Origin: Congzhengia minquanensis
GTDB taxonomy: Bacteria > Bacillota > Clostridia > UBA1381 > UBA9506
Assembly: GCF_014384785.1 (NCBI RefSeq)
Contig: NZ_JACRSU010000002.1
Location: 434,001-498,000 of the forward strand
Direction of reading: 5' to 3'
Length of the DNA stretch: 64,000 nt
Part shown: positions 52,794-60,095 of the stretch, piece after piece
Position numbering within the stretch: the stretch's first letter is position 1
Layout: each line of letters starts with the position of its first letter
Notes under the pieces: generated by a model
What the model saw: only the letters and a program-made list of their open reading frames with translations
The model's database searches: none
Told to the model about the DNA's origin: nothing
Made by a program: the position numbers and the translations under genes

Positions 52794-53233
52794 TCTTCAC
52801 TGCCTCCCATTTTCGCGCCGCATTTAGGGCAATAGTTAAAATTAGAAGAAAAACCGTCAACTTCATCATAATGACAATTTGAACATCTGATATATGACCC
52901 TCGTTCCGTATCAGCGATTTCCCACTTGCCATGCACCACGAACGCAGTGCCTATTGTACGGTTACGCTCCTTAATTAGTTCTTTCTCCAACCGCTCTATT
53001 TTTCTTTTTTGCCTTCTGATTTCCTCATTCTGTCTGCATATCTCGTCCGTCAAGTCCCGCTCGCAGCGGATATTGTTATATTCATAGCGCCCGACAACCT
53101 CGCAGAGATAACATTTTCCACCGCTTGTAAAATTTGAATTTGTGTCTAAAATCTGCAAAATTATATCTTCGCAGTCCCGTATATTTTCAAGTGTGTATAA
53201 TACAAATCTGCTGCTCTTATGTGTTTTTACCAT
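52790..53233 (-). CDS. Coiled-coil zinc-ribbon phage protein
   Basis: 147 residues from ATG 53233 behind AAAGGAGCGGAATA. Central coiled coil (RQKRKIERLEKELIKE), then CSNCHYDEVDG...NYCPKCGAKM, a classic phage zinc ribbon. Unknown function. Confidence 0.75.
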   Translation of the reverse strand: MVKTHKSSRFVLYTLENIRDCEDIILQILDTNSNFTSGGKCYLCEVVGRYEYNNIRCERDLTDEICRQNEEIRRQKRKIERLEKELIKERNRTIGTAFVVHGKWEIADTERGSYIRCSNCHYDEVDGFSSNFNYCPKCGAKMGGSEE

Positions 53234-53416
53234 TATTCCGCTCCTTTTCACTCCACGCCGCAATCATCATATACTGATAACGGGGTGGTTTTTTGAATCC
53301 ATGTGAATTAGTAACTTTAATATCTTCTCTCGCTTGTGCTATTTCCAAAACATTCAGCGCAGAGGAAATTTCTATTCTCGCCGCAGTCTTTACTCAGCTG
53401 GGAGATTCCCTCGCTA
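53234..53416 (-). other. Interval without a convincing gene
   Basis: Frames are short and lack ribosome sites. Locally higher GC around 53380-53460. Nothing identified. Confidence 0.3.
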
Positions 53417-53605
53417 CTATCCTTGCCGCTGGGAAATTGTGTGGGAGAGAAGACGAGGATTGATTAATTTTCTCCCGCACATAGGGCAGTAGTTAATTTT
53501 GCGATACACCCCATAGCCAACAATTAATCTATCTCCGTCAAATATGTCCGTGCCCTCTCCGTTGGGTGATGTGCAGTACTTACAGCCATAATTACACTTA
53601 AATAT
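53417..53605 (-). CDS. Zinc-ribbon phage protein with ATA at start (or frameshifted)
   Basis: 62 codons from ATA 53605: FKCNYGCKYCTSPNGEGTD and INYCPMCGRKL, a normal phage zinc ribbon. In frame upstream is ATG GCA TGG TTT TAA (53626) with a good AAAAGG site, then two codons, then ATA. Removing one A from a run of six would instead join ATG 53621 to the frame. Both readings are open. Confidence 0.5.
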   Translation of the reverse strand: MFKCNYGCKYCTSPNGEGTDIFDGDRLIVGYGVYRKINYCPMCGRKLINPRLLSHTISQRQG

Positions 53606-53626
53606 TCTTTTTTAAAACCATGCCAT

Positions 53627-54442
53627 TTAAGCAATCCTTTTCCCTTTAGGGGCATTTTCGTTATACAAATCACGTATCGCCAAACAAATATGGTAAAACT
53701 TACATTGGCCTCCAGACAAACTAATTTTCTTTTTGTTTATTCCCGCCTTCACAATTGCTTCAATCTCTAAATCTTTTGGAGATATTCCATCTAAAGCTCT
53801 TCTTAAAATTGTAAAATTTATCGTTTGATATTCATTTAAAAATGTTGACATACCTTTTAAAACCTTACAAGTTAATGATTCTTTATCTCCAAGCCACGTG
53901 CTTTTAATAATACCAAGTGTATTATTTAAAACTTCAGAACCATATTTTGAATAGATATACTCAACTGCATTAATAGGTTTAATTATGTCGCAATTTGTTA
54001 TATTAGAGCCAGCATATGAAAAATTAAACTTTTTCATAATAGCTACAATATCAATGGCTTCAGGATTTCCTTCTTCTACTTTGGCATGAAATTTTTCTGC
54101 CGCATTTAATGAATTTCTTTGAGAATTGAATTTTAAAAATTTTGCACATTCCTCTTCATAAGATAAACCTTCCCATACGCAGCATAAAACTTTAGCCGAT
54201 TTATCTTTTAAGGAAAGCCCAGCAACACGATGCCCACCATCTACAATCCAATACTTGCCATCACGATAACTCACAGAAATTACCCCAAATAAATCCCAGT
54301 CAAAATTATTAGCAATTGCCTTTACCAACTCTCCTTTAGGCTTCCTTTGGTATGGTGCATAATGTAAACTTTCCAATGAAATGTTTGCATAATTTGGTTT
54401 GATTTTATTTGTCTTTATAGCCTTTCCACCAAATACTTTCAA
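53627..54442 (-). CDS. ParB/Srx-like (DUF6551-type) protein
   Basis: 271 residues. LHYAPYQRKPKGELVKAIA and WIVDGGHRVAGLSLKD is the ParB-like nuclease/CTPase core (DGGHR). The middle reads FLKFNSQRNSLNAAEKFHAK. Phage members are of unknown function. It follows the DUF262 gene by 14 bases, and the two share the same domain logic. Confidence 0.75.
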   Translation of the reverse strand: MKVFGGKAIKTNKIKPNYANISLESLHYAPYQRKPKGELVKAIANNFDWDLFGVISVSYRDGKYWIVDGGHRVAGLSLKDKSAKVLCCVWEGLSYEEECAKFLKFNSQRNSLNAAEKFHAKVEEGNPEAIDIVAIMKKFNFSYAGSNITNCDIIKPINAVEYIYSKYGSEVLNNTLGIIKSTWLGDKESLTCKVLKGMSTFLNEYQTINFTILRRALDGISPKDLEIEAIVKAGINKKKISLSGGQCKFYHICLAIRDLYNENAPKGKRIA

Positions 54443-54456
54443 TTTTATGTCACTCC

Positions 54457-56190
54457 TTATGCTGTTTTTGATTTTAAGTACTCTATAATACTTCTTTCAA
54501 CAAAATTTGTTTTAGCTGTTATATTGGCACTATCTAAACATTCCTCATCTGGCATTTCATTTGTCATAAATAACTTTAGCCAATCTTCTAAATATTCATC
54601 TTCCTCTACATCATTAAAATACTTTACGGCAAAGAGCAAGAAAGGTATCGTATTAATATTTAATCGGGAAGAATTGACATCTAAAGTAAGTAATATATCT
54701 GATAACTGATCTGCATATAATAAACAGTATTCCGACATATCTATATTCCCATTTTTATCAAACCATTGAGTAAATTTTTCTAAATATTCACTCGTAAAAT
54801 CAAAAAATGGTGATTGCACAGCCATCATTAAACATCTGGCAGACAGATTTTTTTCTTGTACTTCTGGAACAAAGGAAGCTAAATTAGATTCTTGAAACTT
54901 AGAATAATAATTTTGGAATAAAGTTGAACGTTCATTGGATAATAAATTTTCATTTGATATAAAATTATTTTCGAGAGCTTCTTCGTTTTGATAATCATCT
55001 TCCACAAGATCGTCACATTCGGCATTAAGATAAATATCTAATGCTTTATTTATTTCATTTAATTTATCAGTTACAACACCTACGGTTTTTGTTCCCGTTT
55101 TCCCCTTTCCAAACGCTTCAGCATAAGAAATAAATTCATCGTCTGCTTCAATGTTTTTTTCAAATCTTAATGTGTTTACCCATTCTTTAAGGAAACGTTT
55201 AAACACCACATTATTATAAGAAAGGGATTTAAAATAATAGAAACATGCTAGAACAATATGAAACTCATTTCTATCAATATAATTGATTACCTCTGGTTCC
55301 CCATTGACAATATCATACATTTCTGAGAATAAACCATTTAATTGATTAATATGTTCTTTTGATAGCCGGTCTACTAATGTACTACACATATGGTCATATT
55401 GATTTTTCCATTCAAAATAAATCAAACATAATGTTTCAACTATTGACCTTTCAATTTTACTTTTAACCTCATCATTCCTTGTAAAGGTACAGCAGTCTTT
55501 AATAAATGAAGAGTTTGATAATGTAGCTACTTCTGCCGCCCAGTTTGTACCAAGTAAATTGATTCCCATTTGTTCTTTATTCATGGCACTGCCACTGTTA
55601 AAGTCAATTATTTCTTGCTGTATCTCTTCATCAGAACAATTCCTTTTTATTAACACAGGAAAATTATATCTCTTAATTCTTTCTTGTAATTCTGGAGGAA
55701 GTTGGGAAAATTTTAAGCCACGAATATCAATTTCAAATTCACCATACTGTTGGCAACCATTTTCATCTAAAACCGGGGTAAAGATTATTTTTTTTGTATT
55801 TTTATCTCGTTTATATAATAAAACTTTTTTTCCATTACGTTCCCTCGTTTCATATTTGACCCCACTATACCTAATAATAGAGCTGGAAGTCTGGGTGCTA
55901 ATAGCAAATCCATCTTCTATATACTCATTTAATGTTGTAACACGTTGCTTTCCATCAATTAAGTATTGATATTCGTAATTTGTTATAGGGTCTCTTTGTG
56001 TGCAAATGTTTAGCGGAAGAATATGCTGCTCACTGAGGATGCGACGCACAAAATTTCCTTTTTGTCTGGCAGTCCATTGCTGTGCTTTCCTTTGAAGTGG
56101 ATGATTTAAAAGCAAAGAGCCAGATTCTACATCTTTTTTTACATTTTCAACAAGCATATTAATACTGTTTGTTTCAAGCTCTTTATTCAT
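54457..56190 (-). CDS. DUF262-domain protein
   Basis: 577 residues. The N-terminal DUF262/ParB-like domain has LLNHPLQRKAQQWTARQKGN and YQYLIDGKQRVTTLNEYI (DGxQR, the nucleotide-binding motif). The C-terminal 350 residues are helical and lack the HNH (DUF1524) nuclease usual in GmrSD/BrxL-type defence proteins. Start overlaps the sigma-like gene stop (ATGA). Possibly regulatory or anti-defence; unknown. Confidence 0.75.
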   Translation of the reverse strand: MNKELETNSINMLVENVKKDVESGSLLLNHPLQRKAQQWTARQKGNFVRRILSEQHILPLNICTQRDPITNYEYQYLIDGKQRVTTLNEYIEDGFAISTQTSSSIIRYSGVKYETRERNGKKVLLYKRDKNTKKIIFTPVLDENGCQQYGEFEIDIRGLKFSQLPPELQERIKRYNFPVLIKRNCSDEEIQQEIIDFNSGSAMNKEQMGINLLGTNWAAEVATLSNSSFIKDCCTFTRNDEVKSKIERSIVETLCLIYFEWKNQYDHMCSTLVDRLSKEHINQLNGLFSEMYDIVNGEPEVINYIDRNEFHIVLACFYYFKSLSYNNVVFKRFLKEWVNTLRFEKNIEADDEFISYAEAFGKGKTGTKTVGVVTDKLNEINKALDIYLNAECDDLVEDDYQNEEALENNFISNENLLSNERSTLFQNYYSKFQESNLASFVPEVQEKNLSARCLMMAVQSPFFDFTSEYLEKFTQWFDKNGNIDMSEYCLLYADQLSDILLTLDVNSSRLNINTIPFLLFAVKYFNDVEEDEYLEDWLKLFMTNEMPDEECLDSANITAKTNFVERSIIEYLKSKTA

Positions 56191-56873
56191 GGATCCATCC
56201 TCCTTATCAATTGTGTTTTCTCAATCATTTTCATACTTAACAACAAATTATTAAACTGTCTATATGATAAGTGAAGTGTTTTCATTATTGCATCATGGGA
56301 ATAACCACATAGTTTAAAGATTAGAATTGTTTTTTGTTTTTCAGATAGCATAGAAATGTAATTAGCAGCAGGGATGTATCCAAAATCTTCGTTAACTTCA
56401 GCATCAATATCAACTGTCAAAGTTTCTTCTATAGTCATGTCTGCATTTGAAGATATTTTTTCTTTAAGTCCCTTGGTGAAATAGTTAGCCTTCCTCTTAT
56501 TTGTGTTTTGAGAATTAATGAACGAAATAATTTTGTTCTTTAAAACCGAAGATACAAAAGCATTTAATGTTCCTTTTAGTTCATCAAATTTATTAAGATT
56601 TTCGACAATAATCACATTAGAAATTTCATTAAATTCCTCTTTGTCAATATGCAAAAAATCCATTGATTTTTTATTTCTGATGTATTCCCTTGAAATAATT
56701 TTATCAAATTCTTTTTTATTCGCTTCCCACAAAGATGCCTTATCTTTATGTAATCTTTTAGAGTTATAAGGCTTAAACTCTTCTTTTTCACATATAGAAC
56801 AAACTTGCCTATCTTCAGATATGTAACAACCACAGCTAACACATTGATTGGTTTTTGAATATGATACTGACAT
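56187..56873 (-). CDS. Sigma-like factor with N-terminal zinc ribbon
   Basis: 228 residues. CVSCGCYISEDRQVCSIC forms a zinc ribbon at about 11-28. A helical region (about 70-135) resembles sigma region 2, and YISMLSEKQKTILIFKLCGY followed by HDAIMKTLHLSYRQFNNLL is a region-4 helix-turn-helix. Such phage factors redirect host RNA polymerase. It leads the DUF262/ParB-like pair with overlapping codons. Confidence 0.7.
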   Translation of the reverse strand: MSVSYSKTNQCVSCGCYISEDRQVCSICEKEEFKPYNSKRLHKDKASLWEANKKEFDKIISREYIRNKKSMDFLHIDKEEFNEISNVIIVENLNKFDELKGTLNAFVSSVLKNKIISFINSQNTNKRKANYFTKGLKEKISSNADMTIEETLTVDIDAEVNEDFGYIPAANYISMLSEKQKTILIFKLCGYSHDAIMKTLHLSYRQFNNLLLSMKMIEKTQLIRRMDP

Positions 56874-56894
56874 TTTTAAACACCCCGCTTACTC

Positions 56895-57110
56895 TTAATA
56901 ATTAATATTTTTCTTATAGCATATCCTGCAAAGGTCACAGCAATTGTCCATCTCGCCGCAAAACCATGGTTTGCTTTTAATAGATACAACACCACATTCA
57001 CCTTTTAAAACTTTTAATTGATAATATCTGTTTCTTTTCATTTTACGCTGTTGATTTCCATAAACATTTTCATTATTTAACCCTCTATTAAACAAAGCAT
57101 TTTGATTCAT
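56895..57110 (-). CDS. Small phage zinc protein
   Basis: 71 residues behind GGGAGATTAAAT. Asn-rich start, then KPWFCGEMDNCCDLCRICYK, a Cys cluster for metal binding. Unknown. Confidence 0.55.
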   Translation of the reverse strand: MNQNALFNRGLNNENVYGNQQRKMKRNRYYQLKVLKGECGVVSIKSKPWFCGEMDNCCDLCRICYKKNINY

Positions 57111-57112
57111 AT

Positions 57113-57223
57113 TTAATCTCCCTTTTTATTTTTTTGCGAGTTCTCTTCGTTTAAAATAGAACAAATAGTAAATCCAACAACAAAAAAGACGAAACTACAA
57201 ACTATATAACCCATTTTACACAT
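57113..57223 (-). CDS. Very small membrane protein, 36 residues
   Basis: ATG 57223 (or 57214 with AAAGGAA upstream). YIVCSFVFFVVGFTICSIL is one membrane helix, followed by a polar tail. Overlaps the DUF5659-like gene end. Confidence 0.5.
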   Translation of the reverse strand: MCKMGYIVCSFVFFVVGFTICSILNEENSQKNKKGD

Positions 57224-57417
57224 TTCCTTTCTTCATCCCATTTGTTAATTGCCTTTTGTAAATCTTCCGAATTTTTAAAGAAAAAAACGTTTTTCTTTTT
57301 TGTTGGGCTTGCGTCTAACTTGTTTTCCGTCATACCTAATAAGGTAAACCCATGTAACATGAGAAATCCGGCCAGTCGTTGATTAAATATTGTCACTGAT
57401 TTTTTTGATTGATTCAT
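57202..57417 (-). CDS. DUF5659-like small protein
   Basis: 71 residues. NQRLAGFLMLHGFTLLGM, KKNVFFFKNSEDLQKAI and W match the short DUF5659 pattern in Bacillota phages. Function unknown. Confidence 0.6.
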   Translation of the reverse strand: MNQSKKSVTIFNQRLAGFLMLHGFTLLGMTENKLDASPTKKKNVFFFKNSEDLQKAINKWDEERKCVKWVI

Positions 57418-57436
57418 TTTTAATATCTCCTTTTAA

Positions 57437-57724
57437 TTATTTTAAGATTATAATTTCTTCTCCGCTTTTAATTTCACATGATTCCAATTCATTTATAGAT
57501 TTCACTTCCGCAATCCACTCACGAATATCTGTTTTATTAGACGCATTCGCTTCAGCTATCCCCCATAAGGTGTCGCCTGTTTGTATTTGATAAACTTCAT
57601 TTGAATAATTTGGTTTGTCTCTAATGTCCATATGAATTTTAACTATGTAAAAAATAATTACGATTAGATATAAGAACGCTATACCAGAGATAATACTAAT
57701 AAAATTGTTTTTTCTCTTTTTCAT
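57437..57724 (-). CDS. Membrane-anchored LysM protein (YneA-like)
   Basis: 95 residues: membrane helix at about 9-31, then LysM YQIQTGDTLWGIAEANAS ... GEEIIIL. Same size and layout as the SOS division inhibitor YneA. If homologous in function it would delay host division. No SOS box is obvious. Confidence 0.7.
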   Translation of the reverse strand: MKKRKNNFISIISGIAFLYLIVIIFYIVKIHMDIRDKPNYSNEVYQIQTGDTLWGIAEANASNKTDIREWIAEVKSINELESCEIKSGEEIIILK

Positions 57725-57754
57725 TTGTGTACCTCATTTCTTTGTTAATTGTTA

Positions 57755-57783
57755 TTGACTTTTGCTATGGTTTGTACTAAAAT
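57755..57783 (+). promoter_or_regulatory. Promoter of hydrophobic cassette copy B
   Basis: TTGACT at 57755-57760, exactly 17 bases, TAAAAT at 57778-57783. The leader then contains a strong hairpin GGAACAT/ATGTTCC (57836-57858) with GGAGG/CCTCC extension. Confidence 0.7.
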
Positions 57784-57880
57784 TAAACTAATCTTAAATC
57801 TATTTGCATCCATCTCCAGCAATATTATAGGGAGGGAACATAGATTTTAAGATGTTCCTCCTCATCGAAGGGAGGAATTT

Positions 57881-58099
57881 ATGTCCAATATTTTTTCTAT
57901 TGGCTTGGGCTGTAGCACAACCTTGCAGATTTTTGGATTATTGATTATTTCAGTAACGTTAGTAACACTTACATATTTAACAGCTAAAATATGTATCGCC
58001 GTGTTGCTGACAGCCATTCAATTTCGCAAAGTTAATGTTACAGCCAATAAAGATTTAGTTTACTCTCCATCGCACTTAAATAATTGTGATGTAGCATAA
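57881..58099 (+). CDS. Small single-helix membrane protein, cassette copy B
   Basis: 72 residues behind GAAGGGAGGAATTT. A hydrophobic helix at about 15-45, then a polar tail. It is an evident paralog of the protein at 27329 (12 identities in 45 ungapped positions, including Cys11, Phe18, Thr26 and Lys36). Its 3' end overlaps the convergent HTH gene by 40 bases. It has its own promoter and a hairpin leader that could hide a ribosome site. Type I toxin or immunity role possible, unproven. Confidence 0.7.
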   Translation: MSNIFSIGLGCSTTLQIFGLLIISVTLVTLTYLTAKICIAVLLTAIQFRKVNVTANKDLVYSPSHLNNCDVA

Positions 58100-58317
58100 T
58101 TATCTACGCAAGGGGTAAAAAAAATTTTACTTACATTATAAATATTTAACACCCGACTAATTGATAATATTTCAGAACTTGTAAACTCTTGAATGTTATT
58201 TATTTTCGCATTTAATTTAGATTCGCTAATGCAAAGTATTGACGCAATATCAGATATTGAATATTTAGATAAGTCTATCAACTCACAAAGTAATTTAGAA
58301 TTTGTCACTGTTATCAC
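58060..58317 (-). CDS. Cro-like small HTH protein
   Basis: 85 residues. DLSKYSISDIASILCISESK and SSEILSISRVLNI form an XRE-type helix-turn-helix. It is transcribed from a perfect promoter facing away from the repressor, the position of a Cro-type regulator of the lytic operon. Confidence 0.75.
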   Translation of the reverse strand: MITVTNSKLLCELIDLSKYSISDIASILCISESKLNAKINNIQEFTSSEILSISRVLNIYNVSKIFFTPCVDNYATSQLFKCDGE

Positions 58318-58336
58318 CTCGCTTTTGTTGAATTTT

Positions 58337-58422
58337 TATCTACAATTAGATTATAGCACTGTGTTTCATATTTGTCAACATGTTTTTTTGTTTTGTAGAT
58401 ATTTTATCTATTTTGTACAAAA
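58337..58422. promoter_or_regulatory. Operator region of the lysogeny switch
   Basis: Inverted copies TATCTACA (58337-58344) and TGTAGATA (58394-58401) flank the Cro-side promoter, and a 12-base palindrome TTTTGTACAAAA lies at 58411-58422. These are likely repressor sites. Confidence 0.55.
58350..58378 (-). promoter_or_regulatory. Cro-side promoter
   Basis: TTGACA at 58378-58373, 17 bases, TATAAT at 58355-58350 on the minus strand; both hexamers perfect. Confidence 0.85.
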
Positions 58423-58477
58423 AAACACAGCTTGATTTGTGCATGTTGATATATTTTCCACTTAATGTATTTATTTG

Positions 58478-58506
58478 TTGACATTTATTTAACATTATAT
58501 TATAAT
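58478..58506 (+). promoter_or_regulatory. Repressor promoter
   Basis: TTGACA at 58478-58483, 17 bases, TATAAT at 58501-58506, about 27 bases before the repressor start. Confidence 0.85.
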
Positions 58507-58532
58507 AATAAATAAAGAAAGAGGTGTTTATA

Positions 58533-58913
58533 TTGAGTTTTGGACAAAGGTTAAGAAAAAAAAGAATAGAAATGGGTTTATCGCAAGAAGAACTTGCAAC
58601 TAGATTAAAATATAGTTCAAGAAGCTCAATAAATAAAATTGAGTTAGGAACACAAGATATGCCACAATCTAAAATTGCAGAATGTGCAAAAATATTAAAC
58701 GTTTCCCCGAATTATTTTTTTGAACAGGAAGATACCCTTCCTAATTTTCTCGCTTACGGCGGTTCAGCTAATGCAAACACAAATACAAAACATCCAACAA
58801 CAGACTTTACTTATGCAATGTATGAAGAGGAAAAAAATTTAACGGAAGAAGATAAGGATGAATTGAAACGGATGGCCAAAATATTATCAAACAAAAACAA
58901 AGGAATTTTATAA
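58533..58913 (+). CDS. Phage repressor (XRE family)
   Basis: 126 residues from TTG 58533, eight bases after AGAGG. HTH LRKKRIEMGLSQEELATRL and SINKIELG at the N-terminus; a linker with GSANANTNTK and an acidic helical C-terminus. The gene is coupled (ATAATG) to an ImmA-like peptidase gene, as in ICEBs1/phi105-type switches where the peptidase inactivates the repressor. Confidence 0.85.
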   Translation: MSFGQRLRKKRIEMGLSQEELATRLKYSSRSSINKIELGTQDMPQSKIAECAKILNVSPNYFFEQEDTLPNFLAYGGSANANTNTKHPTTDFTYAMYEEEKNLTEEDKDELKRMAKILSNKNKGIL

Positions 58914-59338
58914 TGAATAATAAAAACTTAACCGAAGTATATAAAAAAATAGAAAATGATAATATTTCCGTATTCCCTTTCACTATCACAAATTACAAAG
59001 CGGCGACAATCGAGCAAGATGGGAAATATGGAATATTTATTGATAAAAGCAAAATAGAAAACTCCAATCAAGAATTTGAAATATTGGCACATGAATATGG
59101 ACATTGTAAATCCGGCGCAACGCACAAATTATATAGTCCCCACGATTTAATAGAAAAACATGAATATATGGCAGACAGAACGGCAATATTAGAGTTTTTA
59201 CCATTTGAAAAACTGCAAGATGCATTTAATAATGGCTGTCAATTAATATGGCAAATAGCTGAATTTTTAAGTCTTCCAGACTCTTTTATAGAAAAGGCAG
59301 TGCAAGTTTATCAAAGAATGGAATATATTACAATATAA
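58913..59338 (+). CDS. ImmA/IrrE-type metallopeptidase
   Basis: 141 residues. LAHEYGHCKSG holds the HExxH zinc site; the third ligand is probably the Glu in HEYMADRTA. The family cleaves a partner repressor on induction. Overlaps the repressor stop by one base. Confidence 0.85.
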   Translation: MNNKNLTEVYKKIENDNISVFPFTITNYKAATIEQDGKYGIFIDKSKIENSNQEFEILAHEYGHCKSGATHKLYSPHDLIEKHEYMADRTAILEFLPFEKLQDAFNNGCQLIWQIAEFLSLPDSFIEKAVQVYQRMEYITI

Positions 59339-59375
59339 ATAGACTCCCTGATGATAAAGGGAGTCTATTTTATTT
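59339..59375 (+). terminator. Terminator of repressor/ImmA pair 1
   Basis: ATAGACTCCC and GGGAGTCTAT flank a short loop, followed by TTTATTTTT. Confidence 0.85.
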
Positions 59376-59747
59376 TTACGGTATATACATAACATTCAAT
59401 CAATTAAACCACAATTGTTGACTTAATTTCAATTCTGCATAATCAAAAATATTAAAATATCCATTTTTATCGCAATTAATAGACAATATACATTTATCTA
59501 AATATATATTAAAATAATTTACACTTTTGATCAAATACTGCCGGGCTTAAATAAGAATAACAAAACCAATAGTAAACTCTTTTTTATTCTCATAAAAATC
59601 CTCCGAAATAACATATTTTATCTGCATTATATCATTATCATCAAAAATTGTCAACAAATACTACGATAAATTAGTATATTATTCCAATACATAACACCTT
59701 TATTTTTTGGTTATAATATACTATAATATGATTAAAGGTGCTGAAAC
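59376..59747. other. Gap between the two repressor modules; possible broken peptide gene
   Basis: On the minus strand GGAGGATTTTT precedes ATG 59593, encoding RIKKSLLLVLLFLFKPGSI (20 residues, signal-like) to a stop at 59531. Another frame continues about 45 codons to 59400 (NYFNIYLDKCILSINCDKNG), so a frameshifted small secreted protein is possible. Otherwise AT-rich regulatory DNA with TATAAT-like boxes before 59748. Confidence 0.4.
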
Positions 59748-60095
59748 ATGGAACATTTTGACGAATTGTCTGTAATCAAAAGAATAGAAGAATTAAGATT
59801 GTTGAAAAGATGGTCTTATTATGAACTTGCAAAACGTTCTGAAATTTCTCAATCTACATTAATAGCAATGCTTAAGGCTCCACATGTACCAACCATTTAT
59901 AATTTAGCAAAAATTTGTAATGGTTTTGGTATATCTCTTGCATCTTTTTTTAGTTATCTTGATGACAATAAAGTTGACAGCTTAGATGTTTTAGACCTGT
60001 GGAACATTCTTGATTCTGAATCCAAACATCTCGCCTTAATTTATATGAAAGGGTTGGCTCACTTGCCAGCGGGAGAAGAGAATGAAAAATTATGA
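59748..60095 (+). CDS. Second XRE-family regulator
   Basis: 115 residues behind AAAGGTGCTGAAAC. HTH IEELRLLKRWSYYELAKRSE and SQSTLIAMLKAP, then ICNGFGISLASFF. A short helical tail follows. The stop overlaps the start of the next ImmA-type gene, forming a second repressor/peptidase pair. Confidence 0.8.
   Translation: MEHFDELSVIKRIEELRLLKRWSYYELAKRSEISQSTLIAMLKAPHVPTIYNLAKICNGFGISLASFFSYLDDNKVDSLDVLDLWNILDSESKHLALIYMKGLAHLPAGEENEKL

Noticed and set aside
45845..53605. Stop-codon reassignment (TAG or TGA read as an amino acid) in the phage
   Set aside because: Long phage genes are intact under the standard code and genes end normally with TAG, TAA or TGA. Only a few disrupted genes show internal stops, most explained by one-base indels.
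54457..56190. GmrSD-type restriction enzyme
   Set aside because: The DUF262 domain is present, but no HNH (DUF1524) catalytic motif is visible in the C-terminal half, and it sits in a phage operon.
57437..57724. SOS-box-controlled yneA
   Set aside because: The layout resembles YneA, but no GAAC-N4-GTTC LexA box was found upstream, so SOS control is not claimed.
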